Source: Rotaria socialis (taxonomy: Eukaryota; Rotifera; Eurotatoria; Philodinida; Philodinidae). Taken from it: 64,000 nucleotides of DNA. A program made the position numbers and the translations under genes. Location: contig CAJNYU010001127.1 of the NCBI GenBank assembly GCA_905331475.1, forward strand, positions 186,001-250,000, in the 5' to 3' direction. Each line of letters opens with the position of its first letter. The stretch's first letter is position 1. Below the pieces are notes generated by a model. The model saw only the letters and a list, made by a program, of their open reading frames with translations, was not told the DNA's origin and searched no databases. Shown here piece by piece: positions 13,191 through 26,190 of the stretch.

Positions 13191-14088
13191 TCATTTTCGA
13201 TAATGTTCACATTCGATTGAATCGTATTCCGATGGTTCCATTGTATCATTGAGATTCATCATATTAGATTTTAATTCATCATTAAATCCAAATTGTATTC
13301 TAACGAATCCAAATTTGTAATTCCTTAGAAATTTATTCATTCTTAAAATATCTGTTTAAAATAATTTGAATTCTTTGTTCTATATTCACATGAGATTATT
13401 TTTTTGTATGATCCAGAAATAAGATTTGAACAACTTTTTTTTGGTTTTCTCAGTTTAATATTAATATCTTCCTGCCATCTTTTCTTTTCACTCTAATTTT
13501 ATACACATCGAGCTTTACAAAATACAAAAAAAAAATGAAACAAGCGCAAACACGAGAGAAGAAAATAAAAGACTCCAAAAGCAACTCGTGTGCATATATG
13601 TGCGTGTGAAAACTGGGAACAAAAATTGACAAACATACAGACACACGAAAAAAAAATATAAAAGAAACCAAACAAAAAAATATTATTATTCGTGTGTATA
13701 AAAAGGAAAGAACAATTAATGATGACGAAGATCTTTCTCACTGTTAGAATAAAAACTTCTGAGTTTTTCAATTTTCGTTACTCTTTGTTCTTATTTTGCC
13801 ATTATATTAATATCACCGGTTACCATTTCGGTTGAAAGAGAACGATTAAAGGAGGATGACCGAATGAAAATATTCCAGAACTTTAAATGATGAAAAAGAG
13901 AAGCAAACAAAGAAGAAAATAACTTTACCGTGTAGAGAAAAAATAGTAACAAAAAAGGAAAAAGAGAAGGAAAAAATGCATTCTTGTGGATGTCATGTAA
14001 AATGACTCTCACAGTAAAGAATACATTGCACAATATCTACAAAAACAAAAATTGGATCGTCGGTGATATTTTGTAGAATTTAGGGATG

Positions 14089-14122
<34 letters not shown>

Positions 14123-16134
14123 CATATATTAATGGTATATTTATAGAAATAAAACCGGTCATTTTACACCTGTTGATTGTACATATCTAAAAGAAGATGA
14201 AAGAAGGCATGTTTTTTTTCTTGACTAAAATAAAAGTATGTAATACATACCGACAATCGGTCTATTAAGCACCGTACGCAAAATTGATGTTGATGTATCA
14301 TTGTGAGAGTGTAATTGATGATTGTGATTATTATTATTAGGAAAACAAGATGATAATGCTTGTTGATCATCGATTAGTCCATGATGATGTACAAGAGTTG
14401 AAAAATCATCATCATCATCCATATCATCATCTTCAGTATTTAACTGAAGTAATGTTTCAATATCTGAATGATATGCATGTGAAAGATGTTGATGATGATG
14501 ATGACTATAAAGTGTTGGTGTTCCATTCGATGATGGATGAAGATAACTACCGGATGGTGAAGATTTATGTGTATGTGTAAGTGTATAGTTCGAAGAAGAT
14601 GAACCGGACGAAGATGACGGTAAAATATTATTATTTGTGGTTAATGTAGGTGGTGAGAGTGATGCTGATGATGAATGTGATGAAGTCGAATGAACACGTA
14701 AATAAATATGTTCATCATTCGGATCGATTTGTTGCTGTTGTTGTAATGAGTATGCTCCTGGATTATTTGAGTGATATGTATCAATTGGAAGAGAACATCG
14801 ATTAGAAAGATGATCATTAAGCACCGATTGTTGATGATAATATCTACTCGTTGAACTACTATCATAATTCGGTTCATGATGATGTTGATAAAGTGTATGT
14901 GAATGATGTGGATGAGGATGAAATTGATGCGGATGAGGATATGAATAGTCACCGGTGTTATTATTGTTATTATTATTATTGTTGTTGTTGTTTGATCCTG
15001 CATTACCAGCATAATTTGTTGTTATATCGTCATATGAATATGCCGACTGCATACATGCTGTTGAATTACCATTACTGTTCGTTGTTGGAGGACTTACTGT
15101 TGTTGAATAAAGTTCTTGTTCATACAAATGATCATTTCCATTGTCTGTTTCTAATTGAGACGGCCATTGCTGCGCTTCATAAACTGATGTTACAGTCATA
15201 TCGGGAGGTTGCATTTGTTGAGAAACTGACGCTTGATGTCGCTGTTCTATTTGTTGTGTTGTAATCAATGCTCGAGACGTTTTAGTTGAACGAGGTGTGC
15301 GAAGTCTTTTTGGTATTGTCGATGATAAAGATGCGGATTTGTTGCCTTGACCTAAACGTCGTCGTGGTTGTTTAATACCAGTTGATGATGATGATGATGA
15401 TGCACTGTTACCACTAGTATTTTTATCATCGGGATTAATCATCCACCAAGATGATTTACCGGTACCTTCACTTTGTACACGTTTGAATCGATTATGTAGT
15501 GATAGATTGTGACGAATGGAATTCTAAAAAAGAACAAGAAATTAAATTAGTGTGAAATATTTTCATATTTTTTAAAATAATTTAAAATAACACTGATGAA
15601 ACAATTCATTTCAGTGTTGAAGATATATACCTTCCAGCCAGCACTGCTAGTTCTATCAACTTTATTACGAAAAAATGGAACATATTTTATCATCCAGTCA
15701 TATATTTCAGATAATGTTAAACGTTGTTCAGTACTACTTGTAATAGCTTTACTGATTAATTCAGCATAACTTAAATTTCCCCATGCATTTTTGCGTGCTC
15801 CACTGCCACTACCATTCTTTTTTGTTAAACCTAATTCATATTCGATATGTTGAGCTAATTGTGGATCAATATCAGCGAAATTAACTGCCACTGTTGTTGA
15901 CGGTATAGGAGCTGAAGCCAATGTTATTGAAGTAGCAGCTGTCGACGGTGAAGTTTTAGGTGAAAGTGAAGATGAACAAATTGATGATGAACGCGACGAG
16001 TCACTGTTATGATTAGGAAGGTATTGATGAGAATCAGACTGCTGTTGTTTAACCATTAAATTGTGGGTGCCGCCAGTTAGACCTATATGTAGTGCAGACG
16101 ATGACAAAACATCAGATGGACTGTTGTGGATCAT
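13191..16134 (-). CDS. FOXO: FOXO forkhead transcription factor
   Basis: DNA-binding effector of insulin/PI3K signalling, acting in the nucleus. Three exons in consistent phase, 15631-16134, 14251-15523 and 13191-13351, give 645 residues. The forkhead domain begins [18 protein letters not shown] (about residue 115) and runs through [23 protein letters not shown] (intron position), [13 protein letters not shown] and [14 protein letters not shown], all FOXO-type rather than generic forkhead; a Lys/Arg-rich stretch follows. The long second exon is low complexity, rich in His, Asn, Ser, Gln and Asp. The last exon ([13 protein letters not shown]) follows a CAG acceptor at 13353-13352 and keeps the frame across an 899-bp intron. 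No RxRxxS/T Akt site is visible: the usual second-site position reads RRRLGQ. The ATG at 16134 is preceded in frame by a TAG that also resembles an acceptor, so an upstream coding exon cannot be excluded. Confidence 0.94.
14094..14124. repeat. (TGTA)n microsatellite in the FOXO intron
   Basis: About seven tandem TGTA units inside the second FOXO intron, next to a short AT run. A simple repeat, likely length-variable. Confidence 0.85.
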
Positions 16135-17985
16135 TATAAGGTGCGGATGGTTGCATCGGAGACGTGCTTGCTATATTGGAAGAAAGACGACGACCATGAA
16201 TTAAACAAGAGAATAGTTTTCTAGAATATACAGCTGATGATTGACTTCAATTCGGAAGAGACACACACACATACACGCACACACACACACACGCACACAC
16301 ACACAGAGAGAAAGAGATAGACAGACAAAAGTAGATAGTGAGACATAGACAAAGGACACACAGGGGAAAAGTTGCTTCATCATCATCTTCTCATTCTCGT
16401 TTTGTGCACAGTCGGAATCCACGAACGCCCACCATGGCATCGAGAGTGCACGAGCGAGCCGTTCAAGGACATGATTAGTGCACGCGCCTTGCCGTTTCTT
16501 TCTTTCTCGTTTCCCCCACCACCCTCTTTGCTTGGCCCGGTTTTTTTCCTATCAAGAAGCAAAAAAAAATCGTTCTTCTCTCGTTTTTTTCTTCTATATT
16601 CAATAGACGCATCGCATCGAACAACGTTTTTGCCTTTTTTTCTCTTTTTTTTTTCTTTTTTTTTCCAGTTGCTCGAGTATTACACGAGAGAGCACACAGC
16701 AACACAATGATGAGGGGCAACCCACTAAATACATACGAAGAGAAAAGAAGAAAGATCGCACAAGCTTGTCTGGTCTTCATAATCACCTATAGAATATGTG
16801 AGAGGGCGTCTAGCAATATTCAAAATATTTCGTTCGTCTGCTGGTTCTTTCATTTAGCGTTCTGTTCTGTTCTATTCTTTCTTCCTTTTTTTCTTTGGGT
16901 CTTCGTAAAAATGCATGCATTAAGACGAGCACATGATGCACTCTATTACGTACGGCAGCAGACAAGTAAGACAAGGAGGTATCCAACACGATTGCAGAAG
17001 TACACTCGCGTAGATTGACACGGACGTCCGGGGCTGTGCAAACCTTCGTTCTCTTTGTTCGTTATTTTTTTCTTTTTTTTTGCCGATCGTATAGCTACGA
17101 TATGCGTCATATAATGCCGACTAGCGTACAGCAAAAAAATCAACGCGGCAACAGTAGTATGAGTGGTTCTGCCTTTGGTAATGACGGAGGATTGTTAATG
17201 GGATGAAGCAACGAGAAGAGAAAGAGAGACTCTCTTCCATTGTTCTTTTCTTTTTCTATTAGAATAGAAAAGTAGCATATTACTATATGACACCTTTCAG
17301 CAGACATTAGCAGCTGCAAAGCATGCGACAAAAGAAATAAACGATGAAGTGGAGTATGTTGACACTCCTTCTCCAATTGCCCTTGAAAAATCGAATTGAC
17401 AGATCTTAGTAGAAGGAATAAAACGGAAGAAAGAAAAAAGTAAAAGAAAGAAGAGACAATAATTCAGCTTACTCACACAAGAAAGAAAAAGTATCCAATA
17501 TTGATGAAAGAGAAAAAGAGACAAGATTAACATCGATGTAACATAATTAGAAAGACAAACCATCAAAGGCAAGAAAGGGCATAAAGAAGAAATATCAAAT
17601 TGTTCCTTGTTCTGTCTTTACATATATATATATATATCCCTCGTATTAGTTTGTTTCCTTTTTAAATACAGGTGTGCGTGTTGTGCTTCTCTAGCTTGCA
17701 TGAAATCAAATTATACTCTTCTATGTTTTAAAGAGACAGAATGTGAAGGAAAGACAGACGCAAACAGAACGAGAGCACGAATAAAAAGTGTATAAAAAAG
17801 AGAAATTATAATAAAAACACGAACGATAATCATAATTTTCTTTTTTTTTCAATATTCAAACAAGTATATGTCTTCAGTCAGCATGACCTTATTTATAAAC
17901 GTCGACGAGCACAATCATACTAAAAATATATTTTGTAGACAATTGTTCTATTAAAATATATTAAAAAACTAAAAAAAAAACTTAC
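16135..17985. other. FOXO 5' flank with CA and GA repeats; also downstream region of PLC-gamma
   Basis: A 1.85-kb stretch between the FOXO ATG and the last recognised PLC-gamma exon. It holds an interrupted CA repeat (about 16260-16305) running into GA, long T/C-rich tracts (16490-16680) and GA/CT-rich blocks to 17560, more GC-rich than other gaps. This fits a FOXO promoter and 5' UTR. A final short PLC-gamma exon may also hide here, because the exon ending at 17986 has a GTAAG donor and no stop. Open frames on both strands show no domain. Confidence 0.5.
16260..16318. repeat. Compound CA/GA microsatellite
   Basis: An interrupted (CA)n of about 45 bp continues directly into GAGAGAGAAAGAGA. 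It sits about 130 bp upstream of the FOXO ATG, in the likely 5' UTR or promoter. Confidence 0.9.
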
Positions 17986-20900
17986 CAGTTTCAAATTGAA
18001 TGTCAACTAGTAGAGCACTCATATCTAAATATTCATTAAATTTGTCATGTAATGCTACCGATCGAATGCCTAAAAGAAGCAATACAATGAAACAAAAATA
18101 TTTAAAACAACAATTTAGTTTCTTTTCGATTATAATAAAAGAAAAAAAGAAAAAAATAGACCTGGTCGTAGTGATGATAATGGGATAGCTTTTTGTCCAC
18201 AAAATTCTTCATTATCAGTATATACTTCAAAATATAATAGATCACATTCACTATTATCTGATTGAAGAGATTTGTATGTGTGTATATGATCATGATTTCT
18301 TGATGGTTTTGAATCCAACATATGCCATGGGTGATCAAGTGTTACTATTATTTACAAATTCAATATTTTAAAAAGAAAACTTCTTTAAAAGAAAAACTTT
18401 ACTCGAATAAATGTGTTTATCACCACCAAGTTTTGGTTTACTAATAATGGTAGCTTTAACGTTTAGTTTTGAAATGCTTTTCGATTGATTTGTACGTAAA
18501 TGTCGAGCAGCTATAACACGAATTTTCATTATCATTGATACTGTATCTGGCCTTGGTAAATTTTCATTTTGTGAACGTATGTAATTCGGCATAAGAACAT
18601 AACCACAACTAACGAATAAAAACATAAAGGAATACAATAGAAATACTAGCTTAAATTTTTCCCAAAAAATAATAATTATGACTTAGAGAATTAAGTTTTA
18701 CCTGCCATTAGCTGCAAATCGGCCAGCATTAATATGCATAGGACGATCTAATTAATAGAAAATAGATATGTATGTGAATAGAATTTCTTATAAAATAATT
18801 TCAATCAGTACAAACCAGGCATTTGAAAATTGAGTGCTACTAGTTGACAGCCAGTTAACCAATATAGGAGGGGTTCAAAATTAGATGAACTGATTGAGTT
18901 TAGTGAAAAAACGGGATAAACACGAGTAAAATGATCTCGGTTAAATCTATTGACAAAGAAATAAAATAAATTTTCATTTTCATTTAAATTTAAATTTAAT
19001 AGAACATACGAAATCATTGATTCAGTATCGTTAGAACAAAATCCATAGGCTTTGATATGACCAAGCGAAATCATTTCTTGGAATGATTTTATTTTTTCTA
19101 AAGAAAAATAATATCGACTTCTGTCACATGAAAACAACTTGTAAATTTGTGATACAATCGAATAATTTCTCATTCTTTTGCAGTTCTACTTGAATAGAAC
19201 AGACAGATGATAACTATTATCGAGTACATGCACCTCGAAGATACAAAACTGGAATGCTCATTCGATAAATTTTGTTTTTAATTAGAACTGTCATGGTATC
19301 AATGTTGTCGAATCAACATAATGAGAAAAAACGGCAATCTCATCTTTCCAAAAAAAGAAAGCTTCTACAAGTGAAACATAGTTATTTGTTTTCAAGAAGC
19401 ACGAATAAAAGCTGATCATCGATGAATTTGATAGGTTTAATTTAAAAACAAATTATATTATCTTCGAATTTTTTTTTTCTAGATGTATATTCTCGTTTTG
19501 AAAATCTACTACTTCGTAAGAAGATTAGCAAAAGTCTCAGCTATTTCTAAGGAATTAAGAAGAAAAACATCTCAAGTATAATAATAGAAATTATCTACCT
19601 CTAAGCTGTTTCGGCTCTTTAAAATTATTTTTTGATTTAACACATTGAAAATAAATAATCAATTTATCTAATTCTGTTTTACATGTTTGCGATTGTTGCA
19701 GTGATGTTAAAGAGGCTGTTGATGTTTTAGATGACGATGAAAGACTCAGAGTACTTGAGGAGTCATCATGACATCGAGCTCTTGATAATAATGGTGACGG
19801 TGCAGGAAAACACATTGTAGTAAAGTTGCCACAATCTTTGATTGAATCGAATTTAAAGCAGTAACGTTCACATTCTTTTTTATATTTTTCATCAATATAT
19901 AATTGAACTAGAACTAATTGATCATTTTGATTATAATCAACTTTAACTAAATAAATTCAAACGGTAACAACCATATACTAAAAACTAATAAAAAAAAGAT
20001 GAAAAAAAGCAAGCTTACCCACTCGAAGAGTGTCAATTTTTAATGTAATGCTATCTTCTAGTGGTTTACTGGTGATTATATCTTGGTGAACTTGATCTGG
20101 TTCATTTTTTTGTTGTTCATTAATAAAATCAAAATAAGATTTTGCAGGCTTTCGTAAGCATGATTTTCCGAATATTGCGTGATGAGAAAAATGGCTAACA
20201 ATTTCAACTAAACTTGTAAATGATAAAGACATCGCCATTAAATCTGTACCATCACGATAGATAGGTATATGACGTACTACATGGTTTATATAGATAGATA
20301 GTGTAGAATCTTGGCCAGTACGCTTTGATGAGTCTCGCACAAGAAATGTCATGTCTTCAGCAGTCTGTTTTGTTTTTAAAAAAATTCAACAATACGCAGA
20401 AGAAACGCGACGTGGCGAATTCAAGGATCTATCGTAAGCCAAGATAGCGCATATGCGATTTTATCGTGCAATTTTTGGTGCATACAAAATTAAGTGAAAA
20501 ATCAACATTTTCTCAATTTTCGAGTTGATATGAATCCATATAACGATTTTAGTCGTTTTGAAATATGGCTAGTATTTATATATGGCTTAATCCGTAAAAT
20601 TTTCTCAGCACAACTTCATTTTAATATTTTTACCACTCTATCTGACATGGTTATTGATACTCTTTAAAAGTCTATAATGAGTACTTTTAATTGTTAGTTT
20701 CTGGTTGCTGCAAAATGATCTGTTGCTTATTGCTTGATTATTTCATAGCTATGTGATATTCGTATCTCTGTGTTCCAATTTGTGCGAAAGAAGAAAAAAA
20801 AGTAAATATCAACATGAATTTCTGTCTGCAATAGTGAAGTTCTAAATTTTATATGTTTCAAGGATTCAGTCTTTGACATCCTAACGACTTCAAGTCAAAT

Positions 20901-23900
20901 TGCAAAATTATCATCTGGAATAATCTGTTCTTCTATATAGACACTATAAAAGGTTTTTTATGTAATATAAATTAGCGAAGCATTTCTGATGATATGATAT
21001 GCAGAACTACTTTATAACCAGAAAAAAAGCAACGCTCTTATATCTAAATTCTCGATAGGAGAGTGTCAAGTTACGGAATGAAGTATCGTGAATATAGGCA
21101 ATAATGTTTTTATAGATTATTTGTGAATTGTCTCCAAAAACTAAATTTGATAACTAGAAATAAGATTTTGAAAAAATAATTAATAGAAATAGCATAACTA
21201 TTTCCACTGAACTCATATACGTACTCTCCTATCGAGTCTTTAGAGATAAGGGCGTTGCTTTTTTCTGGTCATAAAGTAGTTCTGCATATCATATCACTAG
21301 ATATACTTCGCTGATTTATATGACATAGAAATCATTCATAGTGTCTATATAGAAGAACAGACCATTCAAGATGGTTATCTTACAAGTTGATTTGAAATCG
21401 ATCATTGAGGCGCCAAAAATAGAATCTTTGAAGCATATGAACTTTAAAACTGCATAATAGTAAGCAAAGTGTCATGTTACCACATAATTAATGAAATAAA
21501 CAACATCTAAGAAAAGAAGACATTTTTAAACATATAGAAATCAATGATCAAAACTCTAAAATACATAGGAACTACAATGTGTATAATAGTATCCATACAT
21601 GTTTTGCAAAAGCTATAAGAAGTATATGGATTTTTGACACATTTAAATTTGAGAAGATTTTGATTTTTTATGTAACTTTAGATACACTCTATATCACTCA
21701 TTAAAAACACATTCATTATGCAGTATCTAGGTTCAAGATAAATGACCGAATTCGCGAAGAATGTTTTGTATTTTTATAATTTAACTTACACCTCGTAACA
21801 ATTCATCAGCTTGTTTTCTTGACAAAGTCGGTTGATACCATGGTTGTCGGTGAAGTTCTTGAAGCCAATTTGGGTGTGGTAATGGTTTTCCTAATCGATA
21901 TACCTTTAGGTTTGTTGATCCTTTCACTGTTTCAGCAAAATCATATGTTCTATAATAGGAAACTAGAGATGGTATTGATTCAAATTTTTTCTGTGCTAAT
22001 GAGTAAAGAGTTTTTCCATCATTGCTGTTCTCTTGTGTAATTTCAATACTTTTAGGCACAGAATTCAAATCACTATAAATTATTTCTTAGTAAACAAATC
22101 GTAACAAGATAAAAAACAAAAACTTACAGAAATGTTACACAATAACAATTTCTATTAGAGCTTTTTCGTATTAAAAATGTTCCTGGTGCATAACCAGCAT
22201 TTGATAAAAGAGTAGTTTGTGCCTCTTTATGTGACATTGTCTTATGATACCAAATTTGTTTTAATTTATCGTCTGGTAATTTCTTTGATAAGCAAAGAAA
22301 AGTTCTTGTTTTTTCACTCAAATAGAACAAAGATTATTTTAACAAACCTTTTCAATTTCATCATCACTAAAATCTTCATCTGAATTTTGTTGTTTATTTG
22401 TTTCCTGATATTTACACAACGATACAGTAGTATCGTCAAGTGAATAATTGTAATTAAACCATTTCTAATTAAAAATATGAGGATGTATTGTAATAGTTAG
22501 ATAATTTGTTAATGAAAATGTTACAAAATCGATTATTTAATTGCTACTTAGTATGTGTGAATTCACACATAAATATATTGAGATCAATATTAAAATTAAA
22601 AGGATTCACTTTCGATATGATTTACTATCAAACAGGAATACGAGAGATACAGTAAATGTTTTGAACTTAGATATAATGATTAGAAAATAATTTCAAGCTC
22701 TGAAATAAGCAAATACATCTATAAGTTTCAGAAAACTGGATCTCACTTTTGAATAACACCAATAAGTTGATTAGATTTGTTGTTGTTTAATTTTTATACA
22801 GAACATAAATACTACCTAATAGTTTTTGTGCTGCAATCCGGTTTACTATGCCATGCGATTGAAACGATACTTTGTGTTCGCTTATCAACTTTACTTTTTA
22901 AAATCTTGGTAAATTTTAGAATCAGAAACGTGTTAATTATAAACCTTGATAAATACGGCAAGCAGATTTCTTGACTTTACTCATCACTCACTTGATAGAA
23001 TTTTCTTAGCTACGGTAATATTTATTTAAATATCCAATGAAAAATAGAAGAAGACAAATTTGTATTACTTGGAGTTTAATTATAGTTTTCTTTTACTTGC
23101 TTTCAACAAAGAGATATTGTTTTGTTAATAGATCTCAATTGACAAGTTTTGGTGTCATCTTCAGTTAAATAATTACAAAAAACAGTAGAAAGTTAGAACA
23201 TCTAAATGAACGAAATTTTGTCGACACTATTCCTCTAGCACTCAAAATAATAAGTAGCAAGAAATTCGAAAATAAGAAACATAAATCAATCCTAATAGAC
23301 AAAATCATACTTTTTTTGAAAAATCCCATATTTCAAGATGACCATCAAGACCTTGTAATGACAAATCTGTGTTTAATTCCATAGACGATGGACTATTGTT
23401 TTTTGTATCCTATTAATGAGTATAAAATGATTGTTTTCATATTAAAAAAAAGCAATCTAATTAATCATGAAAGCAGCTTAGGGTATATTTGAGCAGCACT
23501 ACCTTCAATAGAATTTTTCTTCTTAATTGATTAGGAGAAGGATAACAAGTTTCATTCGGTGACAAAGGTGACTGAAGAAGTGCTTCTACTCAACAGAATG
23601 ATTGTTAAATTCATCAGTTCTATTTTATTTTCTCAGACAAAATACTTGCCACCAAACGTTTCTATAAACATTTCAGCCATACGAGTACGCTGTGCTGCTG
23701 AGCAATGATTTTCAATTGAAATTATTACTGGGAAACTGAAATTTAAGTAATAAATAAAAACAAAACACAAAATATTTTTTATCAATTTATACTCGTTAGT
23801 AACAAAAGCATAATCGTGAATAGCCTCAAGAATATTACGTAACGGAATTGGCTTAATACGAGTGTTTTTATGAGTTACTTCTGGTTCGGCACCAGTTTTG

Positions 23901-25463
23901 CTATCAAAGACGTCAACTGAAAAGAATTTCTTTTTTCATGCAAAATAGAAAATTATTATTTTTTTGTTCTTTTTACTTTCAATACATCGACATCCTTTTA
24001 GTAAAGCTTGAATGTAACAATGAACAGAAGCTGGACTACGATACTGATTCCCAACTAAATAACTATAGAAATGATAAGATCAAATAAATTAGAATTAAAC
24101 TAATGATATTTACGTATTGTGACTTGATGATATCCAATAATGGTTCAATGGTTGATTCATATCTTCGTGACACATTGTACGAGATATTGGATCAAATGCT
24201 GAGTTGGCATCTGACCATAAATAATTAATACACTGAATGGAATAAAAACATAAAAATTCTTATAATTTGTTTTTCAACATGAATTACTTCGCTAGGAGTA
24301 ATATCTGTTTGATTATCCATTAGTTTAAAATATTCTTTGATTTTAGCCAGTTCATGTTGCACTAAACTAGTATCTTTATTATTAATACGTGAAGCAAATG
24401 TCATAAGTGAAATGTTTCTATATAACAGAAACGAAAAACTTCAGATGAACGTATCCATAAATAAACGTCAATTACTTTTCTTCAAATAAATTAGGCATAT
24501 AGATTTTAATGAGATCCTAAATAGAAAGTAACAAAATATAAATATACTTATAGATGCCATATTTTACTATTTGCTGCATTTCAATAAAATGATTATACGT
24601 TGCTTTAAATACTGAATAAGTTATGTCATTTGATTCACGAAATGTTTGCTGTTCTTTTATAAAGCTTTCCGTATGACTTCTCGCCCCGACAATACCAATA
24701 TGAGAATTAAGCCAACCATTTATTGAATCGAATGTTAAAGCTTCTGATGGTGCTCTTAATTTTTCATACTCTCGTAAAAGCCATCTACATAAAGCAAAAA
24801 AGATTAGATCAGTAAGACAAAGATCTTGACTATCACCGATTTTTCTTTCCTGCATCATCTAAATTTTTTGCCTCCTCAATAACTGTATAAAGTGCTTGAA
24901 CCCATTTTTCGAATTCATCGTCTGAAATAATCGTTTGTATTAGCAAAACAAAATTCACAGATAAATATTTTTGTTACCGCGCTTGATCAATTGAAAACTA
25001 ATATGCTTATAAAGATATTTCGACCGAGGACGATCGGCACAATAATAAATTTCTAATTGTCGTTGTTGTCGATCACAATTGTCAGTTGGATTATTTGGTC
25101 GCGTTGCTCGAAGTTCATTGTAATTTCGAGCTGAACGATAACCAGCGCTACTAACACCTCGTTGTATATATTGAATACGTTCCAGATAAACTAAAATCAG
25201 TACCCATATTATCAAATCGAATTGAAAAAAATTCTCAAAAATTAAATCTAAAAATTACACTTACTGATTGCCTTTACATTAGTAGTACTAAAACCATCAT
25301 TATTACTAGGTGTTGAATTACGTGAAGTTAAGCTTGTAGGTCTGCCAACTGATTGATTATATACAAGTAAATCTTGTAGTCGATCGCAATAAATATAAGC
25401 TTGAAATTTATCAAAAACTTCAACTTCATTACGAACTATCTCCCATGCCTCATGTTTATCCAT
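17986..25463 (-). CDS. PLCG: Phospholipase C-gamma, SH3-less (3' terminus unresolved)
   Basis: Phosphoinositide-specific phospholipase C that cleaves PIP2 to IP3 and diacylglycerol downstream of tyrosine kinases. From the ATG at 25463 the domains run: PH (25463 to about 24860); EF-hand-like region (24800-24300); X box with [17 protein letters not shown] (first catalytic His), GCRCIELDVFD (acidic Ca2+ ligands) and VTHKNT (second His), 24230-23600, ending in [13 protein letters not shown]; the N half of the split PH (HLEIWDF); SH2-1 ([17 protein letters not shown]), 22330-21900; SH2-2 ([18 protein letters not shown]), 21850-20150; C half of the split PH (DTLRVVKVDYNQ), 20040-19800; Y box ([34 protein letters not shown]), 19200-18800; and C2 (ARHL to VDIQFETG), 18640-17986. 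No SH3 is found between SH2-2 and the split PH, and those two exons join directly in frame. The last visible exon ends at a GTAAG donor, so a short terminal exon is missing from this call. Confidence 0.93.
20825..21455. mobile_element. Long foldback (inverted-repeat) element inside a PLC-gamma intron
   Basis: Two arms, about 20825-21065 and 21226-21455, are reverse complements with high, imperfect identity. Shared blocks include CTATATAGAAGAACAG, TAAAGTAGTTCTGCATATCA and CTCTCCTATCGAG. The spacer is about 160 bp. No coding capacity is seen. It accounts for much of the unusually long intron (about 20352-21789) between the two SH2 exons. Most likely a non-autonomous foldback/MITE-like transposon that has diverged; the ends and target duplication are not resolved by eye. 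Confidence 0.75.
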
Positions 25464-25580
25464 GATTATCTGAAATAATCTTGATATTCATGTGCAACAA
25501 CAATAAAATCTTAATACATCACTATTTTTTTTAAATAGTTTTCAAGAAAAAAGACAGGGTAATAATTACACAAAAAACAG

Positions 25581-26190
25581 TCAATGTGTGTTAGTATCAT
25601 TCAAGTCTTCGGTTTGCTTTTTTCTTTGAGAATTTTTCGTTGATGAAGATGATACTTTAAGCTCTTCATCAATGTGTTCTTTCGCTCGATAAATTTTCTA
25701 TTGTAAATAAAAAGAGCCACCTTTTGTTTTATCGTTCAAATAAAATAAATGTTCGTATTGTTTATTTAATTTTTCACTAGCATTCAAATCATCATCGGCT
25801 AGATTTAAAATTTGTTTGGCTTCCTACATAAGAACATCTGTTTAAAAAACAACTATTGAAAAGAAAGAAAATTTACTTGTAAAGTCATACCATGCACACG
25901 ATCAGTTTGCACAGTTTTCTCTGATGTTTTACCACTTTGTGCCGTAGTTCTAGCATCTAGATATGAACAACACTTGTAATAGCAAGTAAATATCATTTTC
26001 TTTTTCATTACATTGCTGTTCTTGACGTAATGCTCGAGTAAATGCTCGTCCAATAGCTTGTGCACCTAACATTACTATTTTAATAAGTTGTTTAGCCTTG
26101 AGAATACAAAAAACAATATATATGTATATAATCCATCATCATAAAACAATAAATGCAAAAAGTAATTATTAGTCAAATGACACATACCAT
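25581..26190 (-). CDS. PAM16: PAM16/MAGMAS (TIM16) with an in-frame TAG
   Basis: J-like subunit of the mitochondrial import motor (PAM complex) that pairs with PAM18/TIM14 at the inner membrane. Exons are 26188-26190 (Met only, then GTATGT), 26012-26096, 25877-25956 and 25823 downward, in consistent phase. Readable blocks are [19 protein letters not shown], the hallmark N-terminal segment, then RALRQEQQ, the J-like helix [10 protein letters not shown] and [19 protein letters not shown]. Directly after FYLQ, at the position of a conserved Ser, the frame has TAG (25700-25698). The same frame then continues with the conserved [14 protein letters not shown] and a Lys/Ser-rich tail to TGA at 25583-25581. 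The entry covers the full conserved frame; if TAG terminates, the protein ends at 25698. It could be an allele, a base error, read-through or an early pseudogene. It lies 118 bp upstream of the PLC-gamma ATG in the same orientation. Confidence 0.88.

Noticed and set aside
14851..15264. Plus-strand open frame of 137 codons opposite FOXO
   Set aside because: Shadow of the low-complexity His/Asn/Ser codons of the FOXO exon; no domain and no codon logic of its own.
16201..17143. Several overlapping open frames on both strands upstream of FOXO
   Set aside because: Cys/Phe/Ser-rich translations of CA, CT and T tracts with no family resemblance.
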